From Marsupella aquatica (Eukaryota; Marchantiophyta), in NCBI GenBank assembly GCA_973895155.1, contig OZ316897.1, forward strand, positions 5,704,001 through 5,768,000: a stretch of 64,000 nucleotides of DNA, in the 5' to 3' direction. Each line of letters begins with the position of its first letter. The first letter of the stretch is position 1. A program made the translations under genes and the position numbers. Of the stretch, positions 54,017 through 64,000 are shown piece by piece. A model generated the notes under the pieces. It saw only the letters and a list, made by a program, of their open reading frames with translations. It was not told the origin of the DNA and searched no databases.

Positions 54017-54363
54017 CCCTGAGAGCTCATCGATCGCCCGACATCTCCTTGTCGCTTATAGGCCGAGCCTTTCACGCTCGCAGTGTACCGGCCCCTTCGC
54101 TGGTACGGGTCAGCTCATGTCAGTGGCCACCTCCCGGAGTTTGTTATACGGACCAAGGGAGGGGGAAAGGGGGCCCATTACATGCTCGCAGTCCGGGCGT
54201 GCGAATGGCGACCCGCCGCCAGCCCGAACATGAATTCCCCTTATTGACTAATGATTTCCTACTCATAACGGCTACCTAAATACTGTCATTATGCTAATAA
54301 TAATAGCCTAAGATACCCCTAATGCGCATGCTAAGCGCGGTTAGACCAAATCACTCATTACAC

Positions 54364-54743
54364 AACTAGATTTTGTTGCGTCGGATGCTAACAATACCTC
54401 CTCATAATCGTTGTTAATATAATTAACGACTTCCATGACTACGTTTATAACTACATCCGACGTAACGGCAATGTCGGAGAAATCTAAGCGCCAATTGCCC
54501 CCATTTTAACATCGCTAGAAACACGTTTAAAATTAACGTCTCTAGATGAGCTGTCCTAAATGTCGTTTTGGTCGTCGTTCAATATTAACATCGTATTAGA
54601 GGACGTAATGTGTTTAGGGTATAACGACTGTGATGCCTAGACAGGAATCACTCGGCCAGTTAAGTGGGTAAAGCAGGAAGGCACCCTAGGAACACCTTAG
54701 TATAGGGACAAAACAAGGAAAATATAAACCATTAGGGGCAACC
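54364..54743. other. Non-coding spacer with palindromic segments
   Basis: No gene was found. GTTGCGTCGGATG at about 54375 has an inverted partner CATCCGACGTAAC near 54450, and GTTGTTAATATAATTAACGAC between them is itself close to a palindrome. Degenerate repeats of TAACGTC..CTAGA follow. This may be a small decayed MITE or part of a transposon end. Confidence 0.35.
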
Positions 54744-55285
54744 ATGGAACCCGGGCCGAGGCCGGAGGTAAGGACGCTGAGGGTGAAAACTCGATTAGGG
54801 TTAGGGCGCGTTAAGCATCGGCGGCTAGGAAGGATCAACGGGAAGAAGGACCGGCAGAGGAGAGTGGTAAGGAGCGCTTGCAGGAGATGGTGGCTCATTT
54901 GCGAACACGAACTAGGCAGACGACTACGGGAGGCCAACTACTGTCAGCTGCTTAGGCAAGCACTCGGGGAGAGAGTAGATACCGACGATCAACCTAAGGA
55001 GGGTATGAGCAACGTCAATCAAGCGACACATTTCTGGGGATGCCTATTCGAACGGGCAACTGAGTACATCAAGACTTACGAGGACGAGGAATCAGAAAGG
55101 GCAGCTCGAGAACGGCAGGAGCTCGCTCGATTGTGGGAGCTGCAGAAGACGGCTTTCTTAGGAGGCGAACTCATCAAGGACGAGTTCCTGTGGACGCCTA
55201 CCTCCAATCAACTCGACGATCTTCTGTTTTGCAAAGACAACGTCGTCGGCATCCGAGAGGCCATCAACACTAGAAGAATCCGAGG
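54744..55285 (+). CDS. Unrecognised basic/acidic ORF
   Basis: ATG 54744 opens a frame that runs to 55454, but only the part before about 55285 looks coding; afterwards it enters the repeat array of the CACTA end. The first 80 residues are Arg-rich (RLGRINGKKDRQRRV), and a middle section is charged and probably helical (TYEDEESERAARERQELARL). I recognise no domain. It may be an exon of a host or transposon gene cut by the CACTA insertion, or a chance ORF. Confidence 0.35.
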
Positions 55286-55299
55286 TGAACTGAGATCGC

Positions 55300-55590
55300 A
55301 ATATATGACTCATTTTGGCTCATGTGACTTCATTGTGACTCAACGTGACTTGACCCACTCTGTGACCCTTGGAGTTGCAAAAGTTGAGACCAAAAAATGG
55401 AAGTCACTATTGATACTGGGCTTTGCAACTTGCTTGATACCCATTTGTGACTGATCTGTGACTTTATTGTGGAGTCTAGCCTTGTTTCGACGTGACTGCA
55501 ATATGACTTCAGCGAGTCACATCATAAGTCACATACATGACTTACCCGCATTCAACAACGACTAGCGTGTGACTATTTAGTGTCACAAGA
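55300..55590. repeat. Subterminal GTGACT repeat array of the CACTA element
   Basis: About 15 copies of GTGACT/AGTCAC or the variant ATGACT occur in 290 bp, in both orientations (e.g. 55324, 55335, 55345, 55362, 55447, 55458, 55492, 55569 forward; 55402, 55515, 55527 reverse). Arrays of short subterminal motifs are where CACTA transposases bind. CACTAGAAGAATCC at 55269-55282 could be the actual terminus, but the other end lies outside the window, so this is unproven. Confidence 0.6.
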
Positions 55591-56133
55591 GAGACCAATG
55601 GAGACCCTGGCCCGCGTCACACAACAGAACCATTTGGGACTCTATATACTCATGTTTATAACTAATAAGGTTCACATGCAAGTTATAACCATGACTAATG
55701 AACACAGAGGGACAGTTCATAAGGAGAGAGAGCACTCGACATTACAATACATAGAAACCTGATGTTCTAACTTTAGAAATATAACACATTGAATACAAGA
55801 AATGAACATAGCATGAATGACATCCACATGAAACAAAGCATCATATAAGCAGATCCTACATAAAACATTCATAAGAATTAAACACAATCACAATCTTGCT
55901 AAAAAATGAAGATCATTTGAATTCCAATGGAATAGTTTACAATGTGATCAATGTAATTTAGACAAAACAGGAACTCATAATTGATGACTGTAGGATGAGA
56001 TAACTGAAAGCACATGCATGATACTATGAATCTCCAAGAGGACATGATTCTTGTACTGCTTCTTGACATCTAAAATCTACATAACATGACTCACACTACA
56101 AACAAATAATGACATGACATTGTTATGGATCCT
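55591..56133. other. AT-rich 3' non-coding part of the CACTA element
   Basis: No coding sequence, hairpin or repeat beyond scattered ATGA/CATGA motifs is seen. It lies between the subterminal array and the last exon of the second CACTA gene and is probably its 3' UTR and subterminal DNA. Confidence 0.45.
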
Positions 56134-59100
56134 CTATGAACTTGCTTGGCCATAATACCAAAGAACCTGCAGCATCTCCAAGTGTCTTTTGAGGAGGATC
56201 ATCATTGTGTTTGGAATGGGAAGGACAGTTTTAGGTTTCACTAGTAATGTGACTAACACTACTGAATAACCTGGGGGAATCCTCTTGCCATGGAACGTTG
56301 TGGAACCAACCTGCACTCTGGCAAATCCTACTCGTGTTCCACTCTCATCAACAGCTAACAAGCCACTTTGTCCCTCAGCATTAGGTGCTTTCCCCACTTC
56401 CACCTTAGATCTTTCTGCCAGCACTGTTCTTGGAGGTTTGTATGAAACCTTTGACGTGGCTCTGCTCCCACCAGCAGACTTGCTTCGTGTGCGCATGCTT
56501 CCTCTCTTCACAGTAGTGAAGCTAGGCTCAGTAGGTTCCTCTGTTAGGACTGTCACAGTAGCAGGTTCATCACCTGGGAGTGTCATACCAACTAACTCTT
56601 TGGTTGGATTTATCTCAACAAGAGGCACACCTGTCATTGAGAATGATACATTCTGCAAATCATTTATCTCTGCAATGGAGTCAAGATCTACATAGCATGA
56701 ATCTGGCTCAATGGTATCATTGTCATGCTTGCTGATATCCTCATTTGCCCCAACATTGATATCATCCACTCCCTTGCCAATGTCATCCTCATCCAAACAT
56801 GGTTGACTGCCCTCTGTCAAACAAGTTGCTTGTACAGACTGCAACTTTGTTGCCTCTAAATTACAGCGAGTATTTGCCAGGTTCTCATACTTCTTCTTTG
56901 TAGCACCTGTCTTATTCTCTATGGACACAACAACCACAATATATGTTACTGAAAATAACACATTCAACAAACAATGTCAATTCAAACTATACATTTAATA
57001 ATCATATCCCACACAGTTGTAAAGGCCTTACCTTCAAGCCTACATGTCGTTGGCATGCCAGAAGAGTGCATCGACTTTGCCACCTCAAGTGGTGATGGTG
57101 GAACTCCTGCAGAATTGGAATCAATTTTATCTCTCACCGACACAACAGCTTCCATTAATGTCTTGAAGTTCACATGGAACAAGTCAGTCAATGAATTCAA
57201 ACGGTCATTGATCTCTGGAAGACATGTTTCGACAGCCTTCAAACGACCACTTATCTCTGTAAGTGAAGATCCACCTCCCTACATGACACAGGGGTATAGG
57301 TTCAATCACTCCATATGAAATGTTGGGCAATATATGCACAATCAATGTTATATACAGTGTACACCTGAAATTCAACGCAGGTCATTCAATTACCAATCAG
57401 AACTCATATAACTTACATGCTTGGAGGATTCAGATGCACCCTCTTGAGCCCGGGTGTTCACAATTTCAGCCCTCAACTCTTCTTTTGAAGGGCTTTGCCC
57501 CAATTGGGCTTTCTGCACATGCATGGCAAACACAAGTTATCGATCAATATTCAGGGAACGTACACTAAAAAACAAAGTTTACATGTATGGGTTTACACTA
57601 AAAAATAGTACATAGTGTAGCATAAATTACATAGCTAGGCCATTCATTCTTACCAAACGTTTAGCTGTCGGTGCAGTGCCGGTCCTTCCTGTCAGATTAG
57701 GGTTTTGAACACTCAACCTGGCCTCGGTCATCTGTGAACTCTTCTTTTTTGAAGCATCTGTTACAAAATAAGCTACTAACCTTGCCCACACTTTATCATC
57801 ACAACTGGCTGGTGGAGGCATATCTGGCTTCTCCCCACCTTCCTTTCAAGCCTTATGCATTCTCCACCTCTCTTGCTTGATAATTTTACCTGCTGTACTC
57901 TCTAGGCAACCTATGTCCACGCCATCATCACTGCCCACATAATTCCATTTGGCAGCAACATTTTCACATACAGTCTTCCAATCTTTTGGATGCTGTTTTT
58001 TAAAATTAATAAGACTCACATCTAACCAACGCAATACTTCAGCTTTCAAATCAGCATGCCATCGGTTCTTGCGAGGACACTCAGCATCCACCCATTGTCT
58101 CTCATTCAACTTTACGTTCCCTTTGTTTGTCACCTCCCCTCGTGCACTGCTCTCGGTAGTACTGGGCGTTGTATTGGCCACCCCTTCATTCACCCTACCT
58201 GGGGTTCTGAAGCCACCTGGGAAAATACAATGCCATTCATGCTTGAGAACTACATATAGCAGAATGGATGACGGCAACATTCAATGCTTCACTTCAAGAA
58301 AAATTCTTCAAACATACATACCTGTAGCTCTGCCTGTAGATGCCTGTGCAGGGACTGCACTCTGAAATTGTTGCGACCCTGGACCACCTGTCCAGCCTAG
58401 TACAGGGGCCGGATGATGTCACTTTCTAGGTATGTGTGTGCAAACATATGTACTGAAAACTAAGTACAAACTGTAGGAAAACAACTAAACATTCACCGAC
58501 ATACCTATCCCCCTTCCGTGCTGCATCTGCATAGGGGCATTAGTGAATACTTGAGTCGATGGTTCGACTGTCCAACCTACACACATACATTTTCTATCAT
58601 TATACATGTGCAGAGTCCCCCCCACGTGAATGGACTCCACATATAATGAGTTCTTCCATTGCTGACAAGATCAGACATTACCTGCTCCTCTTCCAGAGTT
58701 TGTAGGTACTGAATTTTGATATCCCTGCCAATTACCTTCACCACCTTCCCAACCTTGTTCATTCCACGACCCACCACCATCCTCCCAACCTGGTTCAACC
58801 CATGTCTGTCCTTGTGGACATTGGAACTGATCATTACTAGCATTTGCCCAATCAGGTTGGGCAGAATCTGCATGCAATGGCAGGTGGACAGAATTTCATG
58901 TTGTCTGAATCCAATACATCCCAAACAATGTCAAAATTGATATGCAGTCTGAAATTCAGGAGTGCCATGCCTTCACAAAGAACTGGCATATAGATATATA
59001 CTCACATCCCCATGGTTGAGGTGGACGTCCATACCCACGAGATTGTGGGTTTGGACCTGCTCTGCCTCTACCACGGGCATAACCTAGAGCTTGCCCCCTG

Positions 59101-59911
59101 CCATAGTATTGGGCACCAGCCTGGGATCTACCACTACTACCACCTCGCCAACCTTGATCAGAGGTCAGCCCCCCCTGCTGGTATGGTGCATGCACAGGCT
59201 TCGAAGGCAAAACAGAACTGGCAGGACGCTGCATCACATCACCAACTACAATGTCAGGAACTAAGCAAGGTACATATGTGTAGTACTGAACATATGAACC
59301 CCCTAAACAAGAGTTTTTAACTCAAAACCTTGTTGGGAAAACTACTTACATGTTTCTTTTGGGGCTGCTCTGCAATGTATTCATCTTCATAACCCCCATC
59401 CTCATCCATTTCCTCTGGAAAATACTCATCATCTGCATCTTCTTGTCTAGTGTCTGCACCCACCTGTGCAGCATCAATGTCATCTCCACATTCTGCCATT
59501 GTAGGTACGACCTTCTTGCTCAACCTGTCACTCCGACGCATAGGCCCAGAGATAGTGCTGGTCACCCTTCTTGCGTACTCCTTTTGTTTCTTTGAAAATG
59601 TTGTGGCTCTGCGACATTCCAATATGAGAATACAGTCACAATTTCAGTGCCACATTGAACTATTCATGTCACACAAACTCAGCGGAGGGGTGTAGTTGAG
59701 AATCGTTCCCTTACAATTCAGCCACATCCTTTTCCAGATCCAGTTCTGCGATTTTGGCTTTCACGTATGCTCGTTGTTCCATAGCTTTCCTTTCATACTC
59801 ACACATCTCTGTGTCACTCTGTTCCATCCTACTGGACCACAAAAACATGTCATCTATGGTCACCCCGTATAACACAATGCAACCACAATCACCAGGCATC
59901 CATCCATACAT
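56134..59911 (-). CDS. Second CACTA gene (Ptta/En/Spm-like protein), multi-exon
   Basis: Probable exons on the minus strand: ~59830-59711 (MEQSDTEMCEYERKAMEQ..., with a GT donor after VAEL), ~59605-59344 (EYARRVTSTISGPMRRSDRL, acidic tail), ~59237-58985 (Gly/Arg-rich GYARGRGRAGPNPQSRGYG), ~58900-58680 (Trp/Gly-rich), ~58280-57846 (VLRWLDVSLINFKKQHP, ENVAAKWNY), 57821-57640 (VWARLVAYFVTDASKKKSSQ, like the Transposase_24 core), ~57300-57030 and ~56920-56134. Introns have plausible GT/AG ends. Such proteins probably bind the element ends and assist TNP2. The exon joins are my estimates. Confidence 0.6.
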
Positions 59912-59983
59912 CTGTGTTGCTTCAGAATTACTTTATTACACATCCTTCCCCTCACTAATGTCCATGCAAACAATTCACATTAC

Positions 59984-62900
59984 TCATGGCACAGGCACAC
60001 TGTTGGCATCTGCATCTCTGAATTCGCCTCCTTCAGCAAATGCATCTACCCTTGTCACAGGAATGAAGTCCCCGCTATCATGAACTACAGGCACTTGGTC
60101 TGAACGCCGACGATCAAAGGCACTATGAGAGTGTAAATGAAACTCAAGGTTTGATCCTTCCATCCGACGTTGCCTGGCCTGTTTATGACACACTACACGC
60201 CAACTTGGGGAGTCTTCCACATCCAGGAAGAAAGCTTGCTCCACCTGACTAGGAAACACAAATGGCTCAGACCATTCGGGCAATTTCCCTCTGAAATTGG
60301 CCAGCAAGAAACCGTCGTTGTCTCTCTTCATGGTAGCCCTGTTACCAAGCCAATCCTGCCGCACCCATGAACCTTTCATAAGAATCACAGGACTGGACAC
60401 CGCCCCATAGTCCAGAGCCCATATGTCAACTAATTCTCCCACATATCCCATCTCCATCCAGGCCCTGTCGTGATTGTGGCTCTGTTGCTCAAATACAGTG
60501 ATGAGCCCGCAGTCATTCGTCACCCTGTAGGCACTGTCACCATCCTTCACTCGGAAGTGATTCCCATATGCTCTCATCCGTTTGTAAGTCTTCATTTTCA
60601 GGCTAGGGGCATTAGACAGTAGGTAAACATCTGCATCCATGTCTGGGTGGGTCTCGTGATGCTCTCTAATTGCCACTCTGATCCACTCCATGAAACCTGG
60701 AAAAGTTGTTCCTACAGTGGGATGGGCCGCCTTCAATGACTCATACTCCCTGAACGAACAACCACACAGCATTAGCTTGGGTAAACATGAACAGGCTGAA
60801 GGAGAAAACCACACGAACACAACATTTAAGCTCATGAACTGGATTATAGCACATGTATGCACTCACTGTATCCAGGGTTCCATCACCACAGTGTTGTGCA
60901 ATACAAAGTCATGTGCCAAGTCTCTCATAGATGTGGTCAGGTTCTTTGTGGTTGCAGCCCCTTCTAGTACTTCACCTATCACCCCTTCCTCCTCATCAGA
61001 ATTCCACACCCTGGTCTTCACATGCTCATATTGTGCTATGTATTCGGTCAGAAATCCCAGAGTCTCATCCTTGATGTAACCTTTAGCCATGGTTTGTAAT
61101 ATGTTCTCACGTGACCTTTGAGTAGCTTCATGTACCGTTCCAAAGGGTACAACCAACAAGCACTCACAGGCCCAAATTGGTGTAGCTCTTCCACAACATG
61201 GACAAGTAGGTGGGTCATGACATCAAAAAATGCGGGAGGAAAATAAATCTCCAGGTCACACAGCACCTGAGCGACATCTTCTGTCAGTTGTGGGAAGTCT
61301 GTTTCATCCCAAACCTTCACACAAATACGACGAAACACATCACTGAGTTGCATGATCATAGTACGAACAGGCTTCTGCAACAGGCCCCTCAGGCATAAAG
61401 GCAACACCTGTTGCATCAACATATGGTAGTCATGGCTTTTCATACTACCAAGCTTTCTAGTCATGATATGCTTCTTGAAAGCACTACCATAGTTTGAAAG
61501 AACCTTCAAAGAACTCAACCTCTGCACAAATAGTTCCCACTCTGTGTCTGTCAGAACATAGGGCGCTTGGTACTTCAAGAGCACATCAGCTCTGTGGGCA
61601 TGTGGCCTCAACCAAAGATGGGGTTTCATTCCCCTCTGTTCAAGATCCAATCTCACTGAACCAGTGTCTTTCTCTCCACACAAGAATCTGAGTAGACTCT
61701 CACAAATATTCTTTTCAATGTGCATAACATCAATGTTATGTTTGCTTGGCTCAAACTCCTGCATCGTTGCAATGCAAAAGCGTCAGGAAATGCCTCAAGT
61801 TTAGTCTCTCTCTTCGAAATGAATGCACATGCTCTGAACCAAAACATGTATCCCAATTAGCATCAACTCCAAGAGGCTTACCCTCCAGTACTTGAGCTCC
61901 AAGTCCAATATGCTCAGTCTTTTTACACCATATCGCTTTATTGGATCACTCACTCCATCTTCCCTGCCCCCTCGTTTGATATAGTCATCCCTCAGTGCTC
62001 CCCACTGCCTGATCTCCTCTTTGGTCACTCATGCCGGGGGTCCACGTTGCTCAATCTCATTGCCAAAGTGTGCAATCAGTGCCTGTCTTTCTCTGTAAGG
62101 GTGATCTGCCTTCAGAAAACGACGATGGCCCATGTATATCACTTTCTGCAGGGCTCTGGAGTACTCACTGGTGACATTGCGCCCACAGATAGTACAAGCA
62201 CAATATCCTTTTGTTGTTTGGCCTGATATCATCCCATGGGCTGGGTAGTCAGCTATAGTCAGAATGACAATGGCTCTAAGGATGAATGGGTTGAACCTCC
62301 CAAGCCTCTGTAGGACATCATATGTGAGAACTCCTTCCTCCCAAAGCTTTCTCAATTCCTCCACTAGGGGAGCCAGAAACACATCTATGTTGGCAGATAC
62401 AGCACTGTCTGGCCCTGGTATCAGTAGGACCATCAGAACAAAAAATCGCTTTGTAGTCATCCAAGGAGGAAGGTTATAATTCAAAATAGTTACAGGCCAG
62501 CACGAAAATTTGTTGTTCTTGTCTCCAAATGGGTTTACCCCATCCAATGACAGCCCAAGTCTGACATTCCTCGGCTCAGCAGCAAATTCGGGATACATCT
62601 CATCTATGAGTTTCCATTGCCTTGAATCTGCAGCATGTCGTTGTAGCCCATCATCACTTTTCTTGTCAGTTGCCCAAGTCATCATCTCCGAGATGGCACG
62701 GCTTCTGAACATCCGCTGAAGTCTGGGAATGAGTGGAAAATGATGAAGTACCTTGGCGGGAACCATAGACTTTCCTGAGTTCCGATACCTGTGCTTCCCA
62801 CACTTAGGGCATGTCAACGATTCTTTATACTCCTTTCTGAAAAGAACATGCCCATCAGGACAGGCATGGATCGAATCATAGTTCAATCCAAGATTAGATA

Positions 62901-63706
62901 TGCATCTTTTTGCCTCGTACATGTTCTTGGGCAAAATATTACCATCTGGTAGCACAGTTGTTCGCAAGAATGCCAACAACTCAGAAACCAAAACGTTGGG
63001 GACATTGTGGTTGCCGCAAATGTTTAGGAACATGATGACAAATCCCAGTTTAGAATATTTGCTACCGGGGTACAAAGACTTCCTGCCTTCCTGTATTTGC
63101 AGGGGGAGAGCCAAACATCCCATCATGCCCAGGGGTTTCCTGCCCTATCTCAAACTCATCAAGAGGCTCTTCGACAGGGGGCACACTTGCATCTGCAGCC
63201 GTATCCTCTTCATTGTCCAGCCCATCATGAAATGCATCCAAGTCTTGGAAGATGTCTCTCACCATCTCTTCCACATGAATTTCTTCGTCACGTGGTGCTG
63301 CCTGAGCACCATCCCGTTGGAGAGCTGACAACCCACAGAGACCAGCTACAACATTTTCAAATGCACCAGGCAGAACCTCACTTGCCCGTCTTGCAGCATT
63401 GGCAGCATCAAATTCTAACCTCCACTCCTCATCGGAAGAATCTTCCTCTGCAGGATCATTCCAAACTCGATGTCGTGGATCTCTTCCATGAACCGCGATA
63501 TGCCGCCAAACCTCATTCAGACCCCTGGTACGGGATCCTTGGCAGATTGCACAAGGACATCTCATCCTACTGGCTCCTGAAAGTCTGGTTCGTAACCTTT
63601 CACGCTGCCAAAGCTTATTATCATGGCGTGATATCCTTGTGGGATGATGCAAAGGCAGTGCCTGTGCCCTGGGCTGGGTCTGGGGAGGGTGGTGACCAGG
63701 GTGCAT
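59984..63706 (-). pseudogene. TNP2-type CACTA transposase with premature stop and frameshifts
   Basis: ATG 63706. The N-terminus has the zinc-like block CPCAICQGSRTRGLNEVWRH. After a frame change near 63090 the TNP2 core follows: KSLYPGSKYSKLG, IHACPDGHVLFRKEY, LTCPKCGKHRYRNSG, KVLHHFPLIPRLQRMF, LGLSLDGVNPFGDKNNK, TILNYNLPPWM and YMGHRRFLKADHPYR. TGA at 62029 interrupts the frame just before TKEEIRQWGALRDDY. An intron (about 61882-61762) leads to NIDVMHIEKNICESLL. Then come DUF4218-like LVHVVEELHQFGPVSACWLY, a frameshift near 61110, and DUF4216-like YVGELVDIWALDYGAVSSP. The stop is at 59984. Confidence 0.85.
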
Positions 63707-63730
63707 TGTAACAGGCTGGGAGCTCTGCAA

Positions 63731-64000
63731 TCATGGACAGCAGTGAACAAGGATGCCTAATGGTGGTATTTGTGTTCCATATATCCCTGACTGTATCTGC
63801 CAAAAGAGTTAACATAACGTGTACTAAATTCTCACAAACCCTAAACCACCCCAAAAGAAAAAAACAGGTTCGCAAGTAGTGTACCTATTGTCAAGTGAAT
63901 GACACAAAATTCCTAAATGTTGGAGGGTGTCACCACCTCCTCCGCTGTCCTCAAATGTACCGCCTCTGCATGTACGTTTACAGTGACACCCCCAGGCAGC
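63731..64000. other. CACTA upstream region at the window edge
   Basis: Leader and promoter side of the TNP2 gene. CCTAAATGTTGGAGGGTGTCACC near 63915 recurs at 16600, and GTGACACC-type motifs near 63990 resemble subterminal repeats. The element terminus is not reached. Confidence 0.5.

Larger units (their letters stand above)
44354..54363 (-). mobile_element. Element E: LTR retrotransposon with ~4-kb ORF-bearing LTRs
   Basis: Two direct copies of a long sequence (44354-48331 and 48929-54363, the latter enlarged by R3) flank a 597-bp internal remnant. Both copies start TGTCACGTCG on the plus strand; the right copy ends at CACTCATTACA, giving TG...CA ends. The internal part has a primer-binding-like site next to the right LTR and a gag fragment, so transcription runs right to left. 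PR, RT, RNase H and integrase are gone, leaving a deletion derivative. No matching target duplication was seen. Confidence 0.82.
48929..54363 (-). repeat. Element E 5' LTR (about 3.94 kb without R3)
   Basis: It aligns with 44354-48331 throughout, apart from R3 at 50749-52242. It contains the same U3, TATA box, broken ORF and a non-coding end (48929-49799). The two LTRs differ by many substitutions and indels, so the insertion is old unless the copies were exchanged by recombination. Confidence 0.82.
55269..64000 (-). mobile_element. CACTA (En/Spm-type) DNA transposon, running off the right edge
   Basis: It has two genes on the minus strand: a TNP2-type transposase (63706-59984) and a second, multi-exon gene with a Ptta/En/Spm-like part (about 59911-56134). 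A subterminal repeat array lies at the left. This two-gene layout is the usual one in plant CACTA elements. The transposase carries a premature stop and frameshifts, so the copy is probably not autonomous. The left terminus is proposed at CACTAG (55269); the right one is beyond 64000. Confidence 0.8.

Noticed and set aside
44354-54363. A tandem gene duplication of a host coiled-coil gene in place of LTRs
   Set aside because: The repeated units have TG...CA ends, enclose a gag fragment and a primer-binding-like site, and a third copy lies 30 kb away in opposite orientation; an LTR element explains this better.
1-64000. tRNA and rRNA genes
   Set aside because: No cloverleaf-compatible tRNA or rRNA-like stretch was recognised by eye; a covariance-model scan would be needed to exclude them fully.

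Overview
The window looks like transposon-packed, gene-poor DNA of a land plant. Plant markers are a short run of plant-type telomere repeat (CCCTAAA) near 15.6 kb, a LINE whose ORF1 carries a DUF4283-like domain and zinc knuckle, a CACTA element with TNP2, DUF4218- and DUF4216-like regions plus a Ptta/En/Spm-type second gene, and plant-style copia and gypsy elements. Several families (a MULE-like transposase with a GFMADNAQAGW block, a gypsy with an unusual RT) remind me of bryophyte or lycophyte sequences. That placement is inference from memory; no host gene was recognised with confidence.

Layout. 1-1.9 kb: decayed copia 3' end (Copia-1). 2.0-5.5 kb: mosaic of a LINE (LINE-A) in both orientations. 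5.5-14.8 kb: a second LINE (LINE-B, minus strand), split by a near-complete LINE-A copy (6.7-10.1 kb) and by a 67-nt retro-insert. 14.8-16.5 kb: fragment of an unusual long LTR (family E), plus strand. 16.5-16.6 kb: scrap of CACTA end. 17.3-18.8 kb: element R1. 20.6-23.5 kb: decayed MULE-like transposase, minus strand. 23.5-28.5 kb: gypsy F, minus strand, interrupted by R2. 28.5-44.3 kb: gypsy G, minus strand; one LTR holds a truncated copia (Copia-2, 30.9-35.7 kb) and its pol holds a 359-bp MITE. 44.35-54.36 kb: element E, two LTRs of about 4 kb around a 0.6-kb internal remnant; one LTR is split by R3. 54.7-55.3 kb: an unrecognised ORF. 55.3-64 kb: a CACTA element (minus strand) running off the window.

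Almost every transposon ORF is broken. Several of the stops look like C-to-T changes of Gln, Trp or Arg codons, as expected of silenced, methylated DNA. The main exception is an 863-codon ORF lying wholly inside an LTR of element E, with a TATA box about 100 bp upstream in the LTR itself. The homologous, decayed ORF sits at the same place in the other LTR, and a third fragment lies at 14.8-15.5 kb. An LTR that itself encodes a large coiled-coil protein is the most unusual object here. Next come the R family (three insertions of about 1.5 kb, AGT...ACT ends, perfect 5-bp target duplications) and LINE-A, whose tail is an ATTACC hexamer array and which seems to have left a tail-only insertion.
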